Below are positions 12,251 to 22,844 of a DNA stretch of 64,000 nucleotides, piece by piece; positions within the stretch are counted from its first letter, which is position 1; every line of letters begins with the position of its first letter. Location: NCBI GenBank assembly GCA_021030905.1, contig JAGFMI010000004.1, positions 1,116,001 through 1,180,000 on the forward strand. Direction: 5' to 3'. Under the pieces are notes generated by a model. The model was not told where the DNA came from, made no database searches, and saw only the letters and a list, made by a program, of their open reading frames with translations. Both the position numbers and the translations under genes were made by a program. This stretch comes from Pyrenula massariospora. Lineage: Eukaryota > Ascomycota > Eurotiomycetes > Pyrenulales > Pyrenulaceae.

Positions 12251-14519
12251 ATGTGCGGCATAAGTTGCGTTTTGTACGAGAAATCACCCGATCAAAACCG
12301 TGATCCGTCCCTCTCTAGAGATGGGGAACGTGGAAGCATTACGAAAGAGCTAAATGAAAGCCTTGACCTCATCCAGCATCGTGGCCCGGACTCTCGAGGC
12401 CAATGGATCAGCCCTGATAACCGCGTTGGTCCTCGATCCTCACCAAAGACTTCATTCCCTATGCCTTTTCCCTTCTAACGCGTACTAGCTCTCGGTCATG
12501 TCAGATTGTCAATCAACGATCTAAGCCCAGATGGCGCTCAGCCATTTCATGATAGCGACGGTGATGTCCATGCTGTGGTCAATGGCGAGATATACGACTA
12601 CGACCGCCTACGCGCTGAACTGCTTCAGCAGTATCCCTACAAATTCAGAGGTCAAAGCGATTGCGAGATAGTTATTGCGCTCTACAAGTACTATGGCATA
12701 TCGTTCCTGAGTAGGCTAAGAGGCGAATTCTCACTATGCCTCTACGATGCACGCACGCAATTTTTCATAGCCGCGAGAGATCGCTATGGTATCAAGCCGC
12801 TGTTCTGGACAAGACAAAATGGGCGGCTCTTCTTTGCTGCAGAAGCGAAAGCCTTTCTTGGCTTCGGGTGGAAGCCTGAGTGGGATGTGAAGAGCTTGTT
12901 GGAGGCTGGATGGAACCATGATGAACGGACGCTGTTCAAAGGTGAGTCTCAGTTCATGGATCACTCCGGCCTGATTTAAACTTGGGTTGTGTAGGGGTCT
13001 CAAAAGTCCGTCCAGGCCACTACCTTACGTGGCAGTCTGGACATATTGAGGAGCGCCAGTACTGGGATGTTGATTACCCTGATAAACACGCGCCGGATCC
13101 TCGTTCTGAAATGGAAATGATTGAAGGCGTTCGCTCGCGCTTACTTGAAGCAGTCCGTCTCCGCCTCCGAGCCGACGTCCCTGTTGGTGTCTACCTGAGT
13201 GGCGGTATTGACTCCAGCGTAGTAGCTGGCATGGTCACGCACCTAGTCCGCGAGCGAGGTGAACGAATTGGCAATGCTCAAGAAACAGATCGTGTCAGCT
13301 GCTTCGGAATTGGCTTTGACAAGTCGAGCGGCTTCGACGAATCTGATATTGCGAGTCGTACCGCATCCCATTTGGGCATCAAGTTTTACAAAAAGCATAT
13401 GGACGAGGCAGCACTTGCGGCCCGATTTGAAGATGCCACGTACCACTGCGAGCACCAAAATGGAGACCTCAATTATGTTGGCAAGTTCGCCCTCTCAGAA
13501 GTTCCGCGGGAGCACGGCTTTAAGGTTGTACTCACTGGCGAGGGCTCTGACGAGAACTTCGCCGGCTATCTCCCTGTCTATCTGCCGGATTATCTCCGCG
13601 AGCCGGATCCTGCCTGGACAGTCAATGCCCTCTCAGACGCAGAACGGATCAGGCACCTCCTCTCTAGAGAGCAAGCGATGCTGGATTATTACCACTCTGT
13701 TGGCGCGATTGTGCCAGACTCCCTTGACGGTCTACCAAGTCCTGTCGCTATCGCCCGCCGCCAACTTAACAACATTACCACACCAACCTCTATGTCTGCA
13801 TTTCAATCACCCTCCTCTCTTTTTGCCTCCTGGACGACCTCAATACTCCACCCTGCAGATCCACACACCACCATCGCTCAGAACATCGATGGTAGGATCC
13901 GTTCCTTCATTGCTGAGAAGCAAAAGTGGCACCCGCTTCACGCGGCGCTCTACGTCTGGTCAAAGGGCCATCTTCCAAACATCTTCCTGACTTGTCTCGG
14001 AGATCGGACAGAGATGGCGCATAGTGTTGAGGCAAGGACTCCATTTTTGGACCATGTTCTGACGGAGTATGTGAACGGTTTGCCGCCGAGTTTGAAGATT
14101 AGGTGGAATGGTGCCGAGGAAGGCTTCGTGGAGAAGTGGGTATTGAGAGAAGCGAGCAGACCATTTGTGACGGAGGAAATCTTGGGAAGAAAGAAACACG
14201 TAAGTCCGTTTCTAGCTTCGACATGTCTTCGCTATCCCGTGGCTCGGGCGAAAGAACCAGCTGACAGGATCGGTAGCCTTATTCTGCACCGACAACATAC
14301 CCTCCTCATGGACCGATGAATCAATTGCTCGAGAAACTCTTGACGAGAGAGAAGGTGGAGGCTCTGGGCTTCGTGAACTGGGAATCAGTTGAGGGTCTGC
14401 TGGGGAAGGCGTTTCAAAACGGAGAGGCAAAATCAATGAGGAATGCACTCGTAGTGGCCCAGTGGGTAGTCATTGGGGAGAGGTTCGGCATAAAGAAGGC
14501 TGAGCCGGGAGATTACTAG
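12251..14519 (+). CDS. Glutamine-hydrolysing asparagine synthetase (AsnB-like)
   Basis: Transfers amide nitrogen from glutamine to aspartate with ATP, or performs a related amidation. Four exons: 12251-12428, 12489-12941, 12995-14199, 14277-14519, giving 692 aa in exact frame. The N-terminal class II amidotransferase domain begins MCGISCVL (Cys2 nucleophile) with HRGPDSRG and VNGEIYDY. The synthetase domain has the P-loop LSGGIDSS (about residue 279), LTGEGSDENFAGY and EARTPFLDHV. Its C-terminal exon supplies PYSAPTTYP and GPMNQLLEKLL. Length and spacing match bacterial-type AsnB-like enzymes of filamentous fungi, which are longer than yeast Asn1 and are sometimes tied to secondary metabolism. 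No such cluster is visible here. Intron 1 uses a weak GTCCTC donor with a good CTAAC branch site. Confidence 0.92.
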
Positions 14520-15033
14520 AATCCAGAGCCCAAAAGCTTAAGAGTCTTGATACGGGGAAAGACTGGGAATTCTTAAAATCATGGACCCGGGAAGCTTGGG
14601 CCTTAGCTGTGCAAATTTGAGAAAGGTTCATTCGTGGCTTGGCCTCTGTGCATGAATGCCCATAGATCTAAAGGACTTTTTGGCTCTACCCCAAATGCGG
14701 TTAGGGTTTGCTCCAGGCACACGATTAGTCATCCCAAAGACACTCACAGTATCACTGAAAGCTAAACCACTCAAGGCTATTACAAGAGCGTGTTGACACT
14801 GGCATTGGTCTGGGGTTAACAGGCTTGCTGATACTACATTATCATGGTTCTAGAGCGACCTTCGGGGGGCAGCCCGCGAAACCTTCCTAAGTGGGAAGAT
14901 TCCTTGGCACACCTTTACCTGTGCGCCTGTACGTACATACCTTAGTTCCTTGATCCTTCATAGCTGAATATTCGTAACATCATACCTTATTGCACAGGGG
15001 TATACCCCTTCCTTGTGATCCATTACATATATA
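14520..15033. other. Intergenic, no gene seen
   Basis: About 0.5 kb between the AsnB-like gene and the dispersed repeat. No feature recognised. Confidence 0.55.
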
Positions 15034-15190
15034 CAGTGAAACCGCCTTATAAATATTCAGGGCTCCTTATAGGTTGTGCTTTTCATGGATCAAATAAACC
15101 CCTTTCAATTGCTGACGGCCGCCTTTTGAGAATTTCAAGTCTCAAAATGTGTTTGTGAAGACCTTGAACTATAGAGATTGAAAGAGGACT
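15034..15190 (+). repeat. Dispersed repeat, copy A (possible DNA-transposon end)
   Basis: About 157 bp (perhaps extending to 15215) that aligns along its whole length with 56804-56990 in the same orientation. Shared blocks include aaaccgccttataa, ttataggttg, acggccgccttttgagaat and gtgaagacct. The left end reads TA then CAGTGAAACCGCCTTATAA, like the outer ends of Tc1/mariner-pogo elements in fungi, which insert at TA. I do not see a matching inverted end, so it may be a decayed fragment or MITE. It sits immediately upstream of an F-box gene. Confidence 0.6.
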
Positions 15191-15225
15191 TGATGGTTGC
15201 CTAATCAGGCAATTTCTCCTACGCA

Positions 15226-16629
15226 ATGCCGCGAAAAAAGCAGGCATGCCTCGGAGGCGCGTCGAACGGAGCCCTCTGTATACTGAAGCCTCAAAAGACC
15301 ACTATTGAGGGAGAAGACATGACTTCTAAATTACCTGATGAAATAATTACCGAAATATTTCGCTATCTAGCCCCAGAAGACATTTTCTGGGAACACCGCG
15401 AAAATCGTAAGGCATTGCTTTTCGTTTCTAGGCGTTGGACTAGGCTGTACGAACCCATTTTCTATCATACCCCAGACCCGGGCTACGAGGGTTTCAGCAA
15501 AGAAATTCGTCTCAGGAGACTCTTGAGAACACTCAAGTCACGTCTCAATCTTGTGACTAGTGTTCGTGGGCTGCATATTGCTATATGGATTGGCAGCGAG
15601 CTATGTTTTGAAATGATCGTTGAGGTTTTCAGGATGTGTCGAGAAATCAGAGAGCTTGATCTGCATATCAAGTGGGGAGAATCTTCGTCGTGTCTTCTTA
15701 TGGACCCCTTGAGCCGACTTCCTCGTCTCCAACGTCTGAGAATGTCAGGATATACAGGGGGCCCATCTCTGATTCCAATTTCGAAAGCTATGGAATCGCC
15801 CCGGCTCAAAGAACTAGATCTATCTCGCTACGGAGCGAGCGGCTCTCATGCATGGGAAGCAAGCTGGGAGAGGCAGGAATCACTGTCTACTTGGCAACTC
15901 GCCAATTTTATCCCTCCTGAGCGTTATGGCACCGGTCCCATTACAAAATTATACCTACGTGATCCGGCTTGCTCTCCTAACGTGTCGTTGTACCTTGTTC
16001 GTTGGCCATCACGTCTCTTAGACCTCGGTCTCTTGTCGTTGCATTATTCTAGACACTACAGCAGGGAATATACTACTTCGGCTATTCAGAGCATTCTTAA
16101 TATCCACCGACAGTCTCTACAGAATGTCTCACTTGGAATCTTCCACTCCTCAAAAAACGATGGAATTCCTGACTTCTCCCTTTTCACCTCCCTCAAACAT
16201 CTCCAATTCTCCTCCTACAACATCCTCCAGGACCAGCCCTCTGCTGCTATATCGAAACTCTCAGGCCCTTCACTAGAATCTATACATATAAGCTTCTCCC
16301 CCGAGGACCAGCACTCAGAAAGCCCACTGGCCTTTTCAGACGAGCAGGTTGTCTGGTTCACCGAGCTTGCCAAGTTCAAGACCGTTCTCTACCCGCAATC
16401 CGGCCTGCGAGAAATATACATTGACTTCAATCCGGATTTAAGCTACCTTGACGTTGACGTGGTGGACTTGGTGGGCACACCGTGGCCGTGGGTGCATTTT
16501 GAGAAAACGAGAGAGGCTCTCCGCTCTCATGGACTCTCTTTCACATGGAGTACGCCGAAGTGCACACAAGGGGAATGGGAAGAGAAACTAGAAAGTGAAC
16601 GGCGATCCGCATTAGAAAATCAGAGCTGA
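15226..16629 (+). CDS. F-box protein with leucine-rich-like C-terminal region
   Basis: Single open frame, 467 aa from the first ATG. The second in-frame ATG (residue 35) starts exactly at the F-box: MTSKLPDEIITEIFRYLAPED, then ALLFVSRRWTRLYEPIFY. It may be the real start. F-box proteins present substrates to SCF ubiquitin ligases via Skp1. The rest has spaced LxxLxL-type segments (LPRLQRLRMSGY, LKELDLSRYG, LLDLGLLSLHY, LKHLQFSSYN) that suggest degenerate leucine-rich repeats as a substrate-binding arc. Target unknown. The family is hugely expanded in Pezizomycotina, so orthology cannot be assigned. The first 34 residues overlap the flank of the dispersed repeat, another reason to doubt them. 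Confidence 0.8.
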   Translation: MPRKKQACLGGASNGALCILKPQKTTIEGEDMTSKLPDEIITEIFRYLAPEDIFWEHRENRKALLFVSRRWTRLYEPIFYHTPDPGYEGFSKEIRLRRLLRTLKSRLNLVTSVRGLHIAIWIGSELCFEMIVEVFRMCREIRELDLHIKWGESSSCLLMDPLSRLPRLQRLRMSGYTGGPSLIPISKAMESPRLKELDLSRYGASGSHAWEASWERQESLSTWQLANFIPPERYGTGPITKLYLRDPACSPNVSLYLVRWPSRLLDLGLLSLHYSRHYSREYTTSAIQSILNIHRQSLQNVSLGIFHSSKNDGIPDFSLFTSLKHLQFSSYNILQDQPSAAISKLSGPSLESIHISFSPEDQHSESPLAFSDEQVVWFTELAKFKTVLYPQSGLREIYIDFNPDLSYLDVDVVDLVGTPWPWVHFEKTREALRSHGLSFTWSTPKCTQGEWEEKLESERRSALENQS

Positions 16630-17586
16630 AGCGGGACCGATTTGATGACTATGGGGCCATTTCGATCTGTATATGTAGCCGTGTGAGACGCGGACAAACT
16701 ACTATATTAGGCGCTTGAGCCTGCCCAAAAGGGAAACAGCTGAGAAGGAGTGTTTCTTTAAAGTTAGAGTCGGGCTAACACAATCCAATCTTAGCCCTTT
16801 GAGAGTCTCTTCCAGGCATTTGACTCCGTCGATTTTCTACGAAGAGCAGCATCTCCTGTCCTGTCCGAGGTCTAGGCTCATGACCCCTTTTTTTTCTGGT
16901 CTAGTCCCCTGTTATCTCAATGGATAGTAGGTCTGGTCTTCGTTTCGTTGATTCTTTAATCTGTGATCCAAACCAGTCGTGTAACAGGAAATGGGCGCAC
17001 CCAGTACATGCTGTCGCTATTATGAGATACCTGCAAGCAAATATAGAAGGCGGCAGCTAGACTCCAAAGACGAAGATGATGATGAGATGGATCCAGAAGG
17101 AGTCAATTCAACGCACTAAGTTCCAATGCCAATGTGAAACAAGGCAGGGTCCGTTTCGTTAGGGAAGATACCGGGCCATTCAAAGTCTAGGTAGAATTTT
17201 GTGCTGTTTTTGTGTGGATGTATGCTCTTGGACAACTTCTCCCTGCTGTAATTGCGCCTGGAGGAGATTATAGCCTCCCAGACTAGAATAAGTCCGTTGG
17301 CAGCCTTCGCTTTCCCTTCACCCTTAAAGTTTATGTTGATTGCGCAGCCGGTGATTGTGGGCCTGCCCTTGTCTAAAGTTTTCACTTCACTCCTTTACCT
17401 CCTAATCATCATTACTTATCCTTCATCGCACAACGCCGGTACCATCAGTCCAGCCCGAAGACGGTCTCAAAGAAAGCACAAATATCAGCCTTTGTTTGTA
17501 TCGCTGGGCAATGATTAGTGCAGTCTAGATCCAGTTTCAATCGCGTAAGGAGATTTCTTAGTCAGGAATCACTGAAGTCGCTAACA
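16630..17586. other. Intergenic, no gene seen
   Basis: About 0.95 kb between two F-box/2EXR-type genes. Small open frames only. An acceptor-like site lies just before 17521, so a 5' exon of the next gene could be hidden here. Confidence 0.5.
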
Positions 17587-18372
17587 ATGAATCAGAAAAT
17601 GCCGAAGCGTCCGATCGGCTTCTTAGACTTTCCAGGAGAGATCAGGAACAAAATCTACCGCCACGCACTTGTATATGGAAAATATGCAAGGCTCTTCTCT
17701 CCTGTACGGGGAGGTCAAGAGTACGAAGTCCCAAATTCACAACCTCTCGCCCTTCAGGATCTTGCGCTCTTGCGATGCTCAAAGCAGATCCATCACGAAG
17801 CATCCACAATTTACTACAACGAGATACTGGCGGTGGTCGACCTTGGGATACGCATACAATCTCTCGATTCCTTGCCTCCTGTTCAAAACAATGCGCTTCA
17901 TCGCGTGCGACATATTTTGCTATTTGCGGGACCTAATATGGGAGAGCTTGATCTAGAGTACCTACTCGGGCACCTTCACCAGCTATCTGAGGTGGAAATT
18001 ACCTTGCAGCGCTTCCGAGATTTTCAAATATTCCTTGGCTTGTTACTACATCTTTCCAGAGATACCCCAGTCGAAAAACTCGATCTCACAACGGTTCAGG
18101 TCAAAATCGGCCTTAAACGGTACTTTTCTCCTGCATATACAGTTGCGGAAGATTACTTACCTTTGCCTCGAATTGTTTCCCTCTTTTCAAAGACAACCGA
18201 GTGTGAGCTTCCCCCCAGTCTCAGACATATCGTTCTCCGTTCTCCTCTCTTGGATGTTTCGATAGCGCGGGAATGTGCAAAATTCATCAAGCAGAACCTG
18301 GGCTTTGTCAAACTTGACGCTGGCGACCTTTTGGAACGAGAGCATCACCAAGATCCTGCCTTGACCATGTAA
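17587..18372 (+). CDS. 2EXR / F-box-like domain protein
   Basis: Open frame of 261 aa from the ATG at 17587 (MNQKMPKRPIGFLDFPGEIR). The opening FLDFPGEIRNKIYRHALV followed by LALLRCSKQIHHEASTIYY is the signature of the large fungal 2EXR/F-box-like family (LPxEIRxxIY, then LLxxCxQIxxEA). Members resemble F-box proteins, but function is unknown for nearly all. The remainder is helical and Leu-rich. The frame is open for 69 nt upstream of the ATG, so a short spliced 5' exon is possible. Confidence 0.75.
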   Translation: MNQKMPKRPIGFLDFPGEIRNKIYRHALVYGKYARLFSPVRGGQEYEVPNSQPLALQDLALLRCSKQIHHEASTIYYNEILAVVDLGIRIQSLDSLPPVQNNALHRVRHILLFAGPNMGELDLEYLLGHLHQLSEVEITLQRFRDFQIFLGLLLHLSRDTPVEKLDLTTVQVKIGLKRYFSPAYTVAEDYLPLPRIVSLFSKTTECELPPSLRHIVLRSPLLDVSIARECAKFIKQNLGFVKLDAGDLLEREHHQDPALTM

Positions 18373-18762
18373 TAAGAGAATTTTCAGGGATGAATCATCT
18401 CTTAGGAATCCTCGGTCCCCGTGGAACCTCTAGCAGCCTGGAAAGGGACCACGAAAATGGAGTGATTGAATTCATCTTGATTTCATCACTTGCTCATCAG
18501 ATGGGACTCATTCCTCGAGATTACCGCAAACTTATCGCTTTCATAGTGAAATAAACGCCAAGACCGGGAGGCTTAGAAGGCAAAGTAGGCTTCTCCTCAG
18601 ACCCAATGAGCTCCTTCGGATGCCACGGGCTCTCTACCACGCATTTCTTTTCAGACAGCTAGCATCTGTGAGAATGCCGTTTTAGTCTTCTAATGTCAAC
18701 CCGAATTGACCATGATTTTTAGCTAAGTTCAGGACTTCGATCACTGAAAATCCCTATGCAAT
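18373..18762. other. Intergenic between convergent genes
   Basis: About 0.4 kb with no recognised feature. Confidence 0.6.
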
Positions 18763-19774
18763 TTAATCCCAAGCATGCTTATTCTCATGCACCCAGTTAT
18801 CAAAACTCGTAGCTTTCCTTCCTGTCACTTTCTCCACATCATCATTCGTCCTATCCTCCATGCCCTGTGCCGTCATCGTCTCTAGGTACGTTAGGAATTT
18901 GGCATAGATCTCTGGCAGACCCCAATCCAGATACTTCTGAATTTTCTCCTCTGCATTCAGTTTGACGTGGGTAATTTGTCGCCCAAGAGCCTTGGTCATT
19001 TTCTCCGCAACCTGCAAACTTCTGTCAGTATCTTTACAATCCTACTGTAAAAGCCTCACGCAACAGTGAAACTTATGAGAGGGGCAGGGCTATGAACTTA
19101 CCTGATCGTAAGTCAACAGCTCCGGCCCCAAAATCCGATACGCGCAATCATGGCTCTTCTCATCGATCAACGCCCGAAAAGCAACCTCAGAAATATCCTT
19201 TGCCGCAATGAACGGAGCCTTGCCGTCCCCACACGCGGAATAGATTTTCCCTTCGTTTTTCAGTGGCGCTTGGAGATCTTGCTCAGAGAGCCTTTCTGCA
19301 TCGACACATCAGCCCAAAAAGCCTACAAAGTAAATTGAAAATCGTACCCATGAACCAGGTAGGCCTTAGCACACACCACTCCAGCCCAAGATCTTCTAAT
19401 TTCTCCCACACCTTCCCCACATGCTGCCCACCTTTCTCTACAGTACCGCCGCCAAGCAACACAAACCTCCTCACACCATACTCCTTTACCGCCTTTTCAA
19501 CAAATTCATTCATCGGAATGGACGGTTCCGCAACTTCGGGCGCAATCAGATAAACGGCGGTAATCTTTTCGCCATGGGGAAACTGGAAGGTGAAAGGGTT
19601 GGAGTGAGTTTTAGGATCGAGCCAGTCGAATGTCACACATGAGACGCCAACGGGGATGTTTGGAGCGGACGGACCGCGGCGGGACGCAAGGATAAAAGGG
19701 GTGGAAGACTTTTGGAGGAGCGGGATCAGGTGACGGGAGGTTTTGCCCGTGCCGCCTGTTAGGAGGATTGCCAT
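18763..19774 (-). CDS. NmrA-like NAD(P)-binding oxidoreductase, EasG/FgaFS family
   Basis: Three exons on the minus strand: 19348-19774, 19102-19295, 18763-19011 (introns 52 and 90 nt, GT-AG). They give 289 aa and close in frame. The N-terminus [16 protein letters not shown] is the dinucleotide-binding GGTGxT loop. Other landmarks are [28 protein letters not shown] and [17 protein letters not shown], which is the core of the family containing festuclavine synthase EasG/FgaFS and related azoreductase-like quinone reductases. The name ergot alkaloid A is often carried by these proteins in fungi that make no ergot alkaloids. No other ergot genes are nearby, so a general redox role is more likely. 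Substrate unknown. Confidence 0.88.
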
Positions 19775-21356
19775 TTTGAATAGTTTTCAAGACTTTTTCC
19801 TGAGATGGAGAGAGGCGTGGCAGAGTTCAAGCTATAATTATTTGCCAATGAATAGAACATGCTCTTTTTGACACATTATATACATGTTTTGCGAAGTCGA
19901 CAAGATTCGTTTCTGTCAACATCATGAGTACTGATCTTCGCGCGGAGATAAGCCAATCACCGTTTCAGGGGCTGCAAGCTAAGCTCCGCCATTGACGACA
20001 CTCAACGAATCAACACTGTACCCAGTCAAGTTTCAAGAGCCTGGAGAAGCTTTGGCGTCGTTACAATTATGTTAACGAATCCTAGATGCTGGATCCTGCG
20101 TTCCCTGTGTCGGAGAGTCGGCCAATACCTCAGGTCGGTCATAAACGAACAAAGAGCGAAATCAATTGTATGTCCAGAGCTCCAGAGATTGTGAAGCATA
20201 CTGAGGCTTTTCAACTTCTGAGGTGAGTAATGTGAGCGAGTCTAAATTTTCAGCAATGAAGTTTCTTTTGCCCTGATTCCGCACTTCAATTTATCATGAC
20301 CGTCTCTAGCTCTTTTTGTGCATCTGACGGCCCCGCGTCCATGATACCATGCACATAGCGATCGATGATATAAATCAAGCAGAAATGCTCACCGTCACCA
20401 TCTCCACATGACACATGCACCATGTTGCCATATAGGACAGCTCACACCTCATTTTCCCTGTCGTATATCTGAAGAGCTAAGACTTATATAGCTATTCTCT
20501 CTAATGAAAAAGGCTTAGTTAGTGGCCATGTATGCCACAGTTCTCGCGACTTCCATGCTTCTGCTACCTTTCGCATATGCTTCCTAACTCTTGCGGTCTC
20601 TTGCAAATGCTTGGCGAGTATGGTTTTGGTTAACGCAAAGAACATCACCAAGCATCACGCGCGAGAAAGTGTCCTCTCCACTACTACCACTCACACAGAG
20701 ATTTTGACGGTTGCGTAAGATTCTAGTTATAGAGGAAACTCACCCACCGCTCACTTGTGTTGCGAGTGGTAGCTCAGCAAACGGTGTCATATCGTGGCTC
20801 TGCTATGTCACGTAATTCACAGGATAACGTGGTGATACGACTGACCATATGGCTGCGAACGATCGGCGGAAGCATGTCCATTTAGAAACGAGAGGCAATG
20901 GAAGGGATCGCCGTCTGTTTTAAGGGACAGGTAATGTGGACAAGGATCATGATAGTCCATTGTTCGCTCCACGGGATCAGGAAGATAGACCCAGTCAAAA
21001 GTCCAGCTTAGAAGATTACGCGTATTATTAAATCCCGTGAGCTTTAAAGTAGAATTTGCGCCGATAAACAGTTCCAGGAGGCCGACTACAGTAGCATGGA
21101 AGATCGGAAGATGTAGGGGTTTGCAAGATTCTGAGCCAGAAATGGGGAAACCTGGTAGCGGCCGGCCACTCCAAACCTCGGTCTTGCCGGAAGCAGCCGA
21201 GCATCAGTCAGAACCGATGAACGCAACATTTTTTTAAGAAGCTCTGGAAGAATGACTTAATTCTGTTAGATTTTTCTCTTGCCCTACAAAAGGTGCTCAT
21301 GCTCACGGCCATAATGCGATCGAAGGACTGTACCTGACCTCTCGCGCAAATGCCAA
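19775..21356. other. Long intergenic stretch, no gene seen
   Basis: About 1.6 kb between divergent genes. Only short open frames in mixed phases and no recognised domain, tRNA or repeat. It holds both promoters. Confidence 0.5.
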
Positions 21357-22431
21357 ATGGCTCAAACACCGAAGCACAGCCCTCAACCTGTTCGTATCCT
21401 CCATGGCTATTGTTCACTGCAGCTAATTTCGCATAGTCCTGAGCCCCGGCAGCTCCCAACCTCTTTCTCAAAATGGCCATTCGATCCCCAGACCAAAAGC
21501 CAATGCGACCTTCCATTTTACTGCCGGCCTCCTTTCAGGCCTAACAACTTCCATCCTCCTCCAACCCGCCGACCTCCTCAAAACCCGCCTCCAACAACCC
21601 ACCACCACCACCTCTGGGCCTCTCACCCTCCGCCTCGCTCTCCGCTCAATCCTCACCTCTCCCCACCCGATCCGCTCCCTCTGGCGCGGCACTCTCCCCT
21701 CCGCCCTACGCACCGGCCTCGGCTCAGCCCTCTACTTCTCCACCCTCAACACCCTCCGCTCAACCCTCGCCTCCCTCAATCATGGCCCCACCACATACAC
21801 CCCCTCCTCCCCCCTCCCCTCCCTCCGCCCCTCCCAAAACCTCGCCACAGGCGCCCTCGCCCGCGTCCTCGCCGGCCTCGCCCTAATGCCCATCACCGTC
21901 CTCAAAGTCCGCTACGAATCCAGCCTCTACACCTACCCCTCCCTCCGCGCAGCCGCCACCGACATCCTCCGCACGTCCGGCCCGCGAGGCTTCTTCGCCG
22001 GCTTCGGCGCCACGGCTGTCCGCGACGCCCCCTACGCCGGGCTGTACCTGCTGTTTTACGAGTCCGCCAAAGCACGCGTGTCCTCCCTGCCGCCCTTTCT
22101 CTCCAAGGAGGGCGGGAAAGGCGCGGCGGTGAACTTTACGTCCGGTGTGTTTGCTGCGGGGCTGGCGACCGCGGTGACGAATCCGTTCGATGCGGTCAAG
22201 ACGCGCTTGCAGCTGCGGCCGGGGGAGTATGGGAATATGGCCAAGGCGGCGGCGAGGATGGTGAGGGAGGAAGGGGTGAGGAGTCTGTTTGATGGGTTGG
22301 CGTTGAGGATGGGGAGGAAGGCGGTGAGTAGTGCGCTTGCGTGGACGGTTTACGAGGAGGTTGTGGGGAGGGCGGAGAGAAGGTGGGTTGGAGAGAGAGC
22401 AAGGGAGGGAGAAGGGAAGAAGGTGGTTTGA
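21357..22431 (+). CDS. HEM25: Mitochondrial glycine carrier Hem25/SLC25A38-like
   Basis: Imports glycine into the matrix for 5-aminolevulinate synthesis, the first heme step. Exons 21357-21393 and 21437-22431 give 343 aa. The intron is only 43 nt (donor GTATCC, branch GCTAAT, acceptor GCATAG), but joining keeps frame and places [12 protein letters not shown] ahead of the conserved [12 protein letters not shown]. Carrier signatures are [13 protein letters not shown] (repeat 1), [13 protein letters not shown] (repeat 2) and [15 protein letters not shown] (repeat 3), with GLYLLFYE in between. The CDS is unusually GC- and C-rich in its first half compared with neighbours. Start choice depends on the short intron; the rest is firm. 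Confidence 0.88.
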
Positions 22432-22844
22432 CGAAATGGGATAGTAGATCCGGCTATGAGATCGAAAACTCCCCTTTCGAAGCGTTGTACATACAGGCAT
22501 CCGCTCATGAGGCTAAAATTAACTTGATTCGTAAATAAAATGCTGCAATTTTGAGACATACATACGCTACATTGTTTCAAAAACTGAGCGAAGTGCCATG
22601 ACTAACATTGCTGAGAAATAAGGACGCTAGAAGGAAAGCAAGAATGAAATTCGTCACGGTCGTTACAAAGGAAGACGAATAAAAAGTCATTTCAACACCA
22701 ACCACAATCTCAGCCTCCTCTTCAATGCGAAGTCTACATTACCACAACACAAACATGACAAAAAGACATTCTCCCACATGCGTCCTCCTCGTCAGACGTA
22801 ATCGTTATCATCCACACAAGAGTGCGACGTATCCTTCACGCTGA
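22432..22844. other. Intergenic between convergent genes
   Basis: About 0.4 kb; 3' flanks of the carrier gene and the charged coiled-coil gene. Nothing else recognised. Confidence 0.6.

Noticed and set aside
12000-12263. Independent 87-codon gene upstream of the AsnB-like gene
   Set aside because: Overlaps the AsnB-like start codon and has no family features; at most an upstream ORF.
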